A stretch of 11,518 bases of DNA, from positions 1 through 11,518 of the forward strand of contig CAYVFG010000021.1 of the NCBI GenBank assembly GCA_964450915.1. The letters run 5' to 3'. Of the stretch, positions 5,710 to 11,518 are shown piece after piece. The stretch comes from HO2-45-11b sp964450915. GTDB lineage: Bacteria; Patescibacteriota; Andersenbacteria; UBA10190. Both the position numbers and the translations under genes were made by a program. The notes below the pieces were generated by a model. That model searched no databases and was not told the DNA's origin. It saw nothing but the letters and a program-made list of their open reading frames with translations. Numbering within the stretch: position 1 is the stretch's first letter; every line of letters begins with the position of its first letter.

Positions 5710-7797
5710 TTAGACCTGTGCCGTACACGAATTTGCCGGTACGCTTTTCACGCCGTGCCCTTCAAATACGCACGTGAGATTATGTTGAGAAGTTCCGATG
5801 ACGACGCCTTTTCCAAACTGCGGATGGTGAACATAGGAACCGGCTTGTGAAAGAACGAGCGTAGGCTCTTCATGCAAAAAATCTGACACATCTGATCCAT
5901 GGGTACTAAATGTGTTCTCGTTTGATTCTTGAAATGACTGCTCTGCTTGCGGAAGCTGCTCGAGGAATCGAGATGGTGCTTGGGGGGTCATTTCTCCGCC
6001 GATATATCGGTATGCGCTGTAGGTTACGGTCAGTTTTTTGCGCGCCCGAGTCATTCCTACGTACAATAGTCGTCTCTCTTCTTCGATGGCAGATTGCGAT
6101 GAAATGCTATTATTGTGCGGCAATAAGCCCTCTTCGCATCCGATGATGTATACAACGAGAAACTCTAACCCCTTCGATGCGTGCATCGTCATGCATGTTA
6201 CCCGATCCTGCTGGTCTTCGAGCTTATCGATATCTGAAAGCAGTGCAGTATCTTCCAAAAATTGCTCTGTTGTAGTGTATGCAGACGCAACGTTGAACAA
6301 CTCTTGTATGTTTTCTTCCCGCTCTTTCCCGTCTGGCAAATTAGCCAATGTTTCCAAGTATTTTGTATTTGTAATAAGGAATTCCAGAAGATCCGAAACT
6401 TTTTCAAACGTCTGTTCGCGAGCTTTTTGAAATGTCGAGATGATACCGGCTATATCTGACCTGTCGCTCATGTATTCCAAATATGCCTGTAATGAAATGC
6501 CGTATTCTTTTGCAGTTTTTTCCCATCGATCGATTGTTTTAGGGCCAACGCGCTTCAATAATGCATCTGCTACTCGCTCAAAATGAACACGCGACGATGG
6601 GGAAAGAAAAAACGATAAGATAGCTAATGCGTCTTTGATTTCTTTTCTATCATAAAACCGAAATCCGCCAACAATCGTATATGGTACGCGATGGGTCAGG
6701 AATTGTTCTTCCATGAGGCGGGATTGAGCGTTTGTTCGATACAATACGGCGCAATCTTTGAGCTTTCCGCCTTGTGCGACGTGTTCCCTGATGCCTTTGC
6801 ACACCCATTCCGCTTCTGCGCGGTCAGAAGAGAGCTGGAGGACGCGTATGTCTTCCCCTTCCTTCTCTGTTGTCCAAAGCGTTTTGTGCTTTTGCTCAAT
6901 ATTTTGTGCAATAACCGTATTGGCTGCGTCTAGAATATTCGGAGTGGATCTGTAGTTTTGAGTAAGCAATATCGTTGTGCAGCCGGGATATCGCTGCTCA
7001 AATTGCATAATATGGTCAACGCTGGCGCCTCTCCATGAATAGATTGCCTGGTAATCGTCTCCTACTACGCAAATATTGCGGTCTTTTCCTAATAAGAGAG
7101 AGATAATTTCATCTTGTATCGCATTCGTATCCTGGTATTCATCAATAGAGAGAAACTTCCACCGAGCTTGATACATATCGCGAACTGGTTGGTTTTCGCG
7201 CAATATTCTCAATGGCACCCGCAGCAAGTCATCGAAATCATACGCATCGTGTTCTGCCAGCATCTGCTCATATTTGGGGAATACTTTTTGTATCATTTCC
7301 TCGCGCGGATTTTGCGCAACGGGAAATACGGGCATATCTACATATTCCTGCTTGATTTTGGAAATCATTCCTCTCACGGCGCTGGAGCCCCATTCCTTAA
7401 GAGAGTAGTTTTCATTTTTTAGGATTCTCCGGACGAGCTTCTCGGAATCTTTTGAGTCTAAAATGGAAAATCCGCGAGATCTGGTATGTGCGTGAGCTTG
7501 TTCCCTGAGAATTTTTACTCCCATGCTATGGAATGTGCTCACTGCTCGAGGCGTAAGGGTAGAAGAGCCGAGCAATTCTTGGATGCGATGCTTCATTTCC
7601 GCAGATGCCTTATTAGTGAATGTAACGGCGAGAATTTCTTCCGGCTTGGCAATGCCTTGCTGTATAAGATATGCAATCCGATGGGTTAATGCTCGTGTTT
7701 TACCGGACCCTGCCCCTGCGAGTACGAGTACGGGCCCATGGGTGGCAAGGACTACCTTCTGTTGATCGGGATTCAGGCCATCGAGCGGGGATTTCAT
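5710..7797 (-). CDS. pcrA: ATP-dependent 3'-5' DNA helicase, UvrD/PcrA family
   Basis: This superfamily 1A helicase unwinds DNA in nucleotide excision repair and clears recombination or transcription intermediates. The 695 residues carry the full motif set: Q motif LNPDQQ (8-13), Walker A AGAGSGKT (27-34), motif Ia VTFTNKAS (58-65), Walker B IDEYQDT (218-224), motif III GDDYQAIYSWRGA (246-258), motif IV QNYRS (280-284), motif V TMHASKGLEF (537-546) and motif VI RRLLYVGMTRAR (575-586). The C-terminus (about 640-695) has an H-PQFGKGVV core like the Tudor-like domain that lets PcrA/UvrD bind RNA polymerase. UvrD and PcrA cannot be told apart reliably from sequence alone; Rep is less likely because of this tail. 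The start is the first ATG giving the MKSPLDGLNPDQQ N-terminus, 7 nt after a -10-like element. It opens the leftward gene run. Confidence 0.95.
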   Translation of the reverse strand: MKSPLDGLNPDQQKVVLATHGPVLVLAGAGSGKTRALTHRIAYLIQQGIAKPEEILAVTFTNKASAEMKHRIQELLGSSTLTPRAVSTFHSMGVKILREQAHAHTRSRGFSILDSKDSEKLVRRILKNENYSLKEWGSSAVRGMISKIKQEYVDMPVFPVAQNPREEMIQKVFPKYEQMLAEHDAYDFDDLLRVPLRILRENQPVRDMYQARWKFLSIDEYQDTNAIQDEIISLLLGKDRNICVVGDDYQAIYSWRGASVDHIMQFEQRYPGCTTILLTQNYRSTPNILDAANTVIAQNIEQKHKTLWTTEKEGEDIRVLQLSSDRAEAEWVCKGIREHVAQGGKLKDCAVLYRTNAQSRLMEEQFLTHRVPYTIVGGFRFYDRKEIKDALAILSFFLSPSSRVHFERVADALLKRVGPKTIDRWEKTAKEYGISLQAYLEYMSDRSDIAGIISTFQKAREQTFEKVSDLLEFLITNTKYLETLANLPDGKEREENIQELFNVASAYTTTEQFLEDTALLSDIDKLEDQQDRVTCMTMHASKGLEFLVVYIIGCEEGLLPHNNSISSQSAIEEERRLLYVGMTRARKKLTVTYSAYRYIGGEMTPQAPSRFLEQLPQAEQSFQESNENTFSTHGSDVSDFLHEEPTLVLSQAGSYVHHPQFGKGVVIGTSQHNLTCVFEGHGVKSVPANSCTAQV

Positions 7798-7804
7798 CTG
7801 ATAT

Positions 7805-7833
7805 ATTGTGCGTGGCTCACAGGGTTATGTCAA
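7805..7833 (-). promoter_or_regulatory. uvrD/pcrA promoter
   Basis: On the minus strand a perfect TTGACA (7828-7833) is followed by a 17-bp spacer and CACAAT (7805-7810, 4/6). Seven bases then lead to the ATG at 7797, so the mRNA would be leaderless or nearly so. The -35 is back to back with the -35 of the divergent M23 gene, separated by 2 bp. Confidence 0.55.
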
Positions 7834-7835
7834 TG

Positions 7836-7863
7836 TTGACTGTTTCCGCAGATGCCCTATACT
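7836..7863 (+). promoter_or_regulatory. Promoter of the LysM-M23 peptidase gene
   Basis: TTGACT (7836-7841, 5/6) and TATACT (7858-7863, 5/6) are separated by 16 bp. It is the best two-box promoter in the window. Transcription would begin near 7870, giving a leader of about 118 nt before the ATG at 7988. Confidence 0.65.
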
Positions 7864-7900
7864 TCACAGTTATCAATACATACATGCGAAAAATAAAAAC

Positions 7901-7969
7901 CTCATTCTTAAGTGAGTAGGTATTTTACCAAAGCAACAACTAAGAAAAGGTCGCCTCGGCACCTTTTCT
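7901..7969 (+). promoter_or_regulatory. Structured 5' leader of the LysM-M23 gene (three predicted hairpins)
   Basis: Three successive hairpins can be drawn in the leader. The first is CTCATT/AGTGAG with a CTTA loop (7901-7916, one G-U pair). The second is GGTA/TACC with a 3-nt loop (7919-7929). The third is AGAAAAGGT/ACCTTTTCT, nine perfect pairs with a 9-nt loop (7943-7969), ending 18 nt before the ATG. No T-run follows the third, so it is not a standard terminator. I could not match it to a known riboswitch. No folding program was run. Confidence 0.45.
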
Positions 7970-7987
7970 AAGAATTCAGAAGAAAAA

Positions 7988-9169
7988 ATGAAAAGCTTCG
8001 TGTCGAACATACCCAAGAAATCGGCTGTTCACATGGCCTTCTTCGGTTTAATTGGTGCCATCGTGCTGCAGAGTCAGATTGTAGGTACTTCAGACGCAAG
8101 CTCCTTTCTTCATAAATTTATATCCGGAGATGAGGTGTCCGAAGGGCCGCTAAGCCCTACTGCATATGCGCAAGGCACATCTGCAAACGGATCTGGAAGC
8201 AGACTGTCTTCTGTTGATGCAACGGACGCTAATTTTATTACATTTGACGATCCTGAGGTGCAATTTGCTCAAACGCTTGAAGGCAATGCCGTAGTTGCCC
8301 CAATGCAGCCTGCTATTGATACCAAAGACGGATCATCTACTATCGGATCTCCTGATGCTTCAAATGATAATTCTTCAAAGTCTCAGAATACTCCTTCTGT
8401 ACAAAAGCCGTTTATTTATACCGTTGTAGATGGGGATACGATTGCCGGGATAGCTTCCAAATATAATATAAGTGCTAATACTATCCTTTCCGTAAACGGA
8501 TTGGGTGCAACTGACACTATTAAATCGGGCGATCACTTAACTCTTCTGCCAGTAACGGGAGTTCTGTATACCGTAAAAAGCGGTGATACCGTTCTAAGTA
8601 TCGCAAATTCATATAATGCAAAGGCAACAGATATCGTTTCTGCCAACGGGCTCCAAGATAGCTCGAAGATTGCGCTCGGACAGAAGCTTATTATTCCAAA
8701 CGGAGATGCTCCGGTAGGACAGGCTCCAAAAATCGTGTCGCAGAATACTCAGACTGCCCGCGATGCGGGTGGTGAGCCCACTCCTGCGCCCCAGAAAGAA
8801 GAAACGCATGCTGGTAGCGGATTCGGATGGCCGACAATAACCCGCCATATTTCTCAATACTTTAAGAATGGGCATACCGGTATCGATATCGATAATCGCT
8901 CTATGCCATCGGTGTTTGCTGCCCAGGACGGTACCGTCGAGTTTGCTGGTTGGTTGGGTGCATATGGAAATCTTATTATCGTGAATCATGGGGGCGGACT
9001 TACAACCTATTATGCGCATTTGAGTAAGTTTTACGTAGCAAAGGGCGCAGCCGTTAAAAAAGGAGACGCAATTGCGAAGATGGGATCAACGGGGCATTCA
9101 ACAGGGCCGCACGTTCACTTCGAAGTTCGACGATTTGGAAAGCCAATCAATCCGTTGGGGATGTACTAA
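7988..9169 (+). CDS. LysM-LysM-M23 family cell-wall endopeptidase
   Basis: The 393-residue protein has an N-terminal hydrophobic segment (about 14-33) that serves as an uncleaved anchor or signal peptide. A Ser/Asp-rich linker extends to about 140. Two LysM peptidoglycan-binding domains follow at about 142-188 and 193-237, each with the YTV-x(2)-GDT start and a final L-x-LP or L-I-IP. After a Pro/Glu linker comes an M23 (lysostaphin/DD-endopeptidase) domain from about 278. Its zinc and catalytic residues are all present: H296 and D300 in GHTGID, H344 in AHLS, and H375/H377 in HVHFE. It should therefore cleave peptide cross-links in peptidoglycan outside the membrane, either for growth and division or to help build an envelope complex. 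The only rightward gene here, it is divergent from uvrD. The A-rich stretch before the ATG contains only a weak GAAG-like ribosome-binding site. Confidence 0.92.
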   Translation: MKSFVSNIPKKSAVHMAFFGLIGAIVLQSQIVGTSDASSFLHKFISGDEVSEGPLSPTAYAQGTSANGSGSRLSSVDATDANFITFDDPEVQFAQTLEGNAVVAPMQPAIDTKDGSSTIGSPDASNDNSSKSQNTPSVQKPFIYTVVDGDTIAGIASKYNISANTILSVNGLGATDTIKSGDHLTLLPVTGVLYTVKSGDTVLSIANSYNAKATDIVSANGLQDSSKIALGQKLIIPNGDAPVGQAPKIVSQNTQTARDAGGEPTPAPQKEETHAGSGFGWPTITRHISQYFKNGHTGIDIDNRSMPSVFAAQDGTVEFAGWLGAYGNLIIVNHGGGLTTYYAHLSKFYVAKGAAVKKGDAIAKMGSTGHSTGPHVHFEVRRFGKPINPLGMY

Positions 9170-9534
9170 GCTGTTCGGTGATAGTGGCGCTTGGGCCACA
9201 GCAGGAGCGCTAAAGCGCCTCCTAGCAAGCCTACGTCGCGGATAATGACAGCATCTAGCCCTTGGGTGGCTATGATTGCGATAAGGTGCCCTGCCGCAAA
9301 GAATGCGATGAGCTTTGGCCATAACCTAAGCACTAAAAGCAGGCCCATTGCCATATCGAATATGCCGTTTGCTTTGAGCAGCGATGTTGTAGGGATGTGG
9401 ATTGGGAGATTACTTGGAATATAGCCGATCCAAGAATCCGGGTGGCGAAGAATGTCTACACCGATCCAGAAAAATACGATTCCTAAACTTGCGCTTAAAA
9501 TCCAGTGCGACCAATTATATTTTCCGTAGTTCAT
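9166..9534 (-). CDS. Small four-helix membrane protein, DoxX-like
   Basis: The 122-residue protein is very hydrophobic, with membrane helices at about 11-28, 56-70, 73-90 and 97-113 and a basic tail (PKRHYHR). The layout, including an N-terminal helix followed by a loop and a LL-KANGIFDMAMGLLL segment, resembles the DoxX / MauE-like integral membrane family. The exact biochemical role of most such proteins is not settled, so no specific function is given. The gene lies 20 nt after tRNA-Gly on the same strand. An extended -10 (TGCTATACT) sits 6 nt before the ATG. Its TAG stop shares bases with the TAA of the convergent M23 gene, a 4-nt tail-to-tail overlap, so transcripts of the two genes will be antisense at their 3' ends unless termination is sharp. 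Confidence 0.72.
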   Translation of the reverse strand: MNYGKYNWSHWILSASLGIVFFWIGVDILRHPDSWIGYIPSNLPIHIPTTSLLKANGIFDMAMGLLLVLRLWPKLIAFFAAGHLIAIIATQGLDAVIIRDVGLLGGALALLLWPKRHYHRTA

Positions 9535-9540
9535 GAAGGC

Positions 9541-9549
9541 AGTATAGCA
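9541..9549 (-). promoter_or_regulatory. Extended -10 element for the DoxX-like gene
   Basis: The minus strand reads TGCTATACT (5/6 hexamer plus TGn extension), 6 nt before the ATG at 9534 and just after the 3' end of tRNA-Gly. No -35 is evident. The transcript would start at or next to the ATG. Confidence 0.5.
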
Positions 9550-9554
9550 TTTTG

Positions 9555-9625
9555 AGCGGGTAGCGGGAATCGAACCCGCATTCTCAGTTTGGAAAACTGG
9601 AATACTACCATTGTACTATACCCGC
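9555..9625 (-). tRNA. tRNA-Gly (anticodon UCC)
   Basis: The 71-nt sequence folds as a full cloverleaf. The acceptor is GCGGGTA with TACCCGC, the anticodon loop is TTTCCAA (anticodon TCC, reading GGA), and the T-arm is GCGGG-TTCGAAT-CCCGC. The discriminator is U, as in bacterial tRNA-Gly. The first anticodon-stem pair is a C-A mismatch. CCA is not encoded and must be added by a nucleotidyltransferase. It follows tRNA-Pro by 17 nt and is probably on the same transcript. Confidence 0.95.
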
Positions 9626-9642
9626 ATGGTATTTAATTTTTG

Positions 9643-9713
9643 TCGGGGCGCTGGGAATTGAACCCAGTCTACATGGTCCCAAACCATGCGTACTGCCGGT
9701 ATACGACGCCCCG
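9643..9713 (-). tRNA. tRNA-Pro (anticodon UGG)
   Basis: The 71-nt cloverleaf has acceptor CGGGGCG with CGCCCCG, anticodon loop TTTGGGA (anticodon TGG, reading CCA and probably other Pro codons), and T-arm CTGGG-TTCAATT-CCCAG. C1-G72 and discriminator A73 fit bacterial tRNA-Pro identity. CCA is not encoded. Its 5' end lies 5 nt after the HU stop codon, leaving no room for a promoter or terminator, so it is likely cut from the HU mRNA by RNase P. Confidence 0.95.
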
Positions 9714-9718
9714 TGGCG

Positions 9719-9997
9719 TTACTTTACTGCCTCTTTGAGAGTTTTTCCAGGGCGGAATTTTGCAACTCGTACGGAGGGGATTTGCATCGGTTCGTTAGGG
9801 TTTCGAGGGTTTACTCCTCGGCGTCCTTTTCGCTCTCGAACTTCGAAAATCCCGAATCCAGAAAGGTTGATCTTTTCATCCTGGGAAAGCTTATCAATCA
9901 TCGTTTCCAAGAATGCTGCAACCACCATTTCTACGTGCTTTCGCGGAAGCCGGGTTGCGTCAGAAACTTTGTCGATAAGTGTTTGCTTGTTGATCAT
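9719..9997 (-). CDS. HU-family DNA-binding protein
   Basis: HU proteins are small dimeric nucleoid proteins that bind and bend DNA without strong sequence preference. The 92 residues match the family's size and layout: an N-terminal helix-turn-helix region (MINKQTLIDK to about 45), the GFGIFEVRERKGRRG strand turn at 47-61, a beta-arm with the intercalating proline P64 in NPRNP, and the C-terminal KFRPGKTLKEAV (80-91). The usual NPxTGE arm tip is replaced by NPRNPNE. No Shine-Dalgarno is visible before the ATG. The gene follows ymdB by 27 nt, with a small hairpin between, and precedes tRNA-Pro by 5 nt. The particular subgroup (HU or IHF-like) cannot be set from this alone. Confidence 0.93.
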   Translation of the reverse strand: MINKQTLIDKVSDATRLPRKHVEMVVAAFLETMIDKLSQDEKINLSGFGIFEVRERKGRRGVNPRNPNEPMQIPSVRVAKFRPGKTLKEAVK

Positions 9998-10007
9998 AAG
10001 ATATAAG

Positions 10008-10021
10008 GGCTACGTATAGCC
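10008..10021 (-). other. Small hairpin between ymdB and the HU gene
   Basis: The minus strand reads GGCTA-TACG-TAGCC, a perfect 5-bp stem with a UACG loop of the UNCG type. It begins 3 nt after the ymdB stop codon and is followed by a T-rich but broken stretch (CTTATATCTT) up to the HU ATG. It may be a weak terminator, an RNA processing or stability element, or part of the HU leader. Confidence 0.4.
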
Positions 10022-10024
10022 ACA

Positions 10025-10825
10025 CTAGGTATTCTGCAGGATCCTTCGAATTTGTGCAATACCAGTCGTTTTTCCGGTAGATGGATCGATGTCGATGAGT
10101 ACGGCATTTATTTCCATTGCGCCTGTTTCTGGCGGCTCCATTTTTGCGCGTAATTGCGTGAGGAACTGCTTGAGAGGAGCTTGTTTTCCCATGCCAATGA
10201 TAGATTCGTATGCGCCGTTCATGCCCGCATCGGTAATATATCCCGTTCCTTTTGGAAGGATCTGTGCGTCTGCTGTAGGGACGTGGGTGTGCGTGCCCCA
10301 CATGGCAGATATCTTTCCGTCTGCATGCCATCCCATCCCCCGTTTTTCGCTGGTGACTTCTGCATGAAAATCTAAAAGTTTAATTGCGCACCGCTTTACC
10401 TCGGGAATTTCAAGAATTTGATCTAATTTGTGGAAGGGATTGTCTGGCTGATTTTTGAAAAATACTTGGCCTTGCAGATTAATTACAGCAATTTCATACG
10501 CGCCAAGCTTTACGATTACGTACCCTCTGCCCGGGGCGCCATCGGGGTAGTTCGCGGGGCGAACGATGGGAATGCGCGGATTAGTGAGCATGTCCACTCC
10601 TTGGCCGTTATCCCACGCATGGTCTCCGGTCGTAAACGCGAGCGCGTCCCAGCTGGTAAGCGCTTCGTGCATCGTATCTGGGGAAATCCCTTTTCCGTGA
10701 GCGATATTTTCTACGTTTACGATGACGGCATCAGGCGTAAATTCTTTGCGCAACTCCGGAAGCGCTTGAGAAATCCCTTTTCTTCCAAGTGTTCCTACCA
10801 CGTCTCCAAATATTAAAAATTTCAT
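10025..10825 (-). CDS. ymdB: YmdB-family metallophosphoesterase
   Basis: YmdB-family enzymes are two-metal phosphodiesterases; the Bacillus subtilis protein cleaves 2',3'-cyclic nucleotides and affects biofilm and motility decisions. The 266 residues match the family length. Visible metal-site motifs are GDVVG (D8), VEN (E39, N40), DFHAE (H154) and GTHTHVPTAD (H179, H181). The GNH motif expected near residue 67 reads GDH here (D68, H69), so one Asn metal ligand is replaced by Asp. All other ligands are kept, and an active enzyme with altered metal preference is likelier than a dead one. It follows nrnA by 10 nt, so the two are probably one mRNA. The ATG gives the standard MKFLIFGDVVG start. 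Confidence 0.92.
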   Translation of the reverse strand: MKFLIFGDVVGTLGRKGISQALPELRKEFTPDAVIVNVENIAHGKGISPDTMHEALTSWDALAFTTGDHAWDNGQGVDMLTNPRIPIVRPANYPDGAPGRGYVIVKLGAYEIAVINLQGQVFFKNQPDNPFHKLDQILEIPEVKRCAIKLLDFHAEVTSEKRGMGWHADGKISAMWGTHTHVPTADAQILPKGTGYITDAGMNGAYESIIGMGKQAPLKQFLTQLRAKMEPPETGAMEINAVLIDIDPSTGKTTGIAQIRRILQNT

Positions 10826-10835
10826 AGATATGTTG

Positions 10836-11518
10836 TTATGCTACGGCTTTTACGCGCCAGATGCCATGTTCTTGCACAATATGCCCTGCAATTTCAAATC
10901 CCGAAGCCATTTTGTGGCCTCCTCCGCCCAGTCGTTTTGCTATCTTGCTTACATCTATTCCCTTTTGAGGCTCCGTGCGCAGGCTACCTTTTATTTTTCC
11001 GGGTTCGAATTCTACCAGTAGCATGGCGTATTTGGTCTGCGGGAGCGTATTGAGCATGCTCACGACGCCAGATAGGTCGTCGAGCGTTGCGTTGCATTCC
11101 TGCAAGTCTTTGAGGGTTATCAGTGAAATGCTGGCTCCTGTTTTTTCGCTTACTAAAATGCGAGATAGCGCTCTCCCCCATATCTGCAAGCTTGGTAAAT
11201 CCTTCTTCTGGTATGTTTCGTGGGCGATATGCGATAATCGTGCCCCCTTTTTCATTAAGTACGATGCAATTTGGAGAATATCCGGGGTAACGCCGTCATG
11301 CATAAACGACCCGGTGTCTGTAAAAATCCCCGTCAGTAAACATGTGGCAATATCTTGCGTAATAGGAATGTCCAATGCTAAAAAGAGCGGGAATAGGATA
11401 TGCGCCGTGGCTGCTCCCTCGGGAACAATTAAATTTATAGCAGTTTGCTTCGGATTGTCGTAGTGGTGATCGATGCTAATGACGCGATCTCGCCCAAGTA
11501 CTTCTTGCTCTAAGTGAG
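10836..11518 (-). CDS. nrnA: DHH/DHHA1 phosphoesterase, NrnA-like nanoRNase/pAp phosphatase (N-terminus outside window)
   Basis: The frame is open to the right edge, so the first roughly 90-100 residues of a usual 320-residue protein are missing. The 226 visible residues include the signature Asp-His-His at 16-18 (SIDHHYDN), a T-DTG metal motif at 66-69, and the DHHA1 substrate-binding motif GGGGHKMASG at 197-206. NrnA-type enzymes degrade very short RNAs (nanoRNA), linear dinucleotides such as pApA and often pAp. The missing N-terminus would carry the first DHH-domain motifs. Related DHH proteins (RecJ, GdpP) are less likely because the visible part ends directly after DHHA1 and is short. 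Placement 10 nt before ymdB suggests a small RNA and nucleotide turnover operon. A TTG at 11375 is not the start, because the DHH motif lies upstream of it in the same frame. Confidence 0.88.
   Translation of the reverse strand, partial: HLEQEVLGRDRVISIDHHYDNPKQTAINLIVPEGAATAHILFPLFLALDIPITQDIATCLLTGIFTDTGSFMHDGVTPDILQIASYLMKKGARLSHIAHETYQKKDLPSLQIWGRALSRILVSEKTGASISLITLKDLQECNATLDDLSGVVSMLNTLPQTKYAMLLVEFEPGKIKGSLRTEPQKGIDVSKIAKRLGGGGHKMASGFEIAGHIVQEHGIWRVKAVA

Noticed and set aside
7943..7969. Strong hairpin as an intrinsic terminator or attenuator
   Set aside because: No run of Ts follows; the downstream bases are A-rich up to the ATG. A leader structure is the better description.
9098..9322. 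Frame of 74 codons at the M23/DoxX junction on the minus strand
   Set aside because: It overlaps two well-supported genes in other frames, and its Arg/Ala/Pro-rich product is typical of a shadow frame.

Overview
The window looks like a piece of chromosome from a Candidatus Patescibacteria (CPR) bacterium, most plausibly of the Parcubacteria side. The evidence is indirect: a VirB6/TrbL-like membrane protein sits with membrane-anchored proteins of no recognised family, one of them carrying thrombospondin type 3-like calcium loops; genes are tightly packed, with 1-15 nt gaps or ATGA overlaps; clear Shine-Dalgarno sequences are absent; and the tRNAs do not encode CCA. TGA is used as a stop, so the genetic code appears standard. 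No taxonomic marker was compared, so the assignment is an inference.

Layout. From 7797 down to 1 everything is on the minus strand: a PcrA/UvrD helicase, the 16S rRNA dimethyltransferase KsgA, then four tightly linked envelope genes. These are a membrane-anchored protein with two Ca-binding-type loops, a second anchored protein with a similar C-terminal helical region, a secreted six-cysteine protein, and a polytopic VirB6/TrbL-like protein that runs off the left edge. The only plus-strand gene (7988-9169) encodes a LysM-LysM-M23 cell-wall endopeptidase, divergent from uvrD and behind a leader of about 118 nt with three predicted hairpins. It converges, with a 4-nt overlap, on a small DoxX-like membrane protein. 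To the right, again on the minus strand, are nrnA (partial at the right edge), ymdB, HU, tRNA-Pro(UGG) and tRNA-Gly(UCC), in transcription order.

How the parts may work together. The 1-4746 block looks like the envelope-facing part of a type IV secretion or pilus-like machine, with the VirB4-type ATPase and pilins probably outside the window. The M23 enzyme would remodel peptidoglycan. NrnA and YmdB act in RNA and nucleotide turnover, and the two tRNAs appear to be released from the 3' end of the HU transcript. Several minus-strand genes have a -10-like element only 6-9 nt before the start codon, which suggests leaderless or nearly leaderless mRNAs; the M23 gene is the clear exception. No mobile element, CRISPR array or rRNA was found. 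The largest gene-free stretch is the 190-nt uvrD/M23 divergent region.
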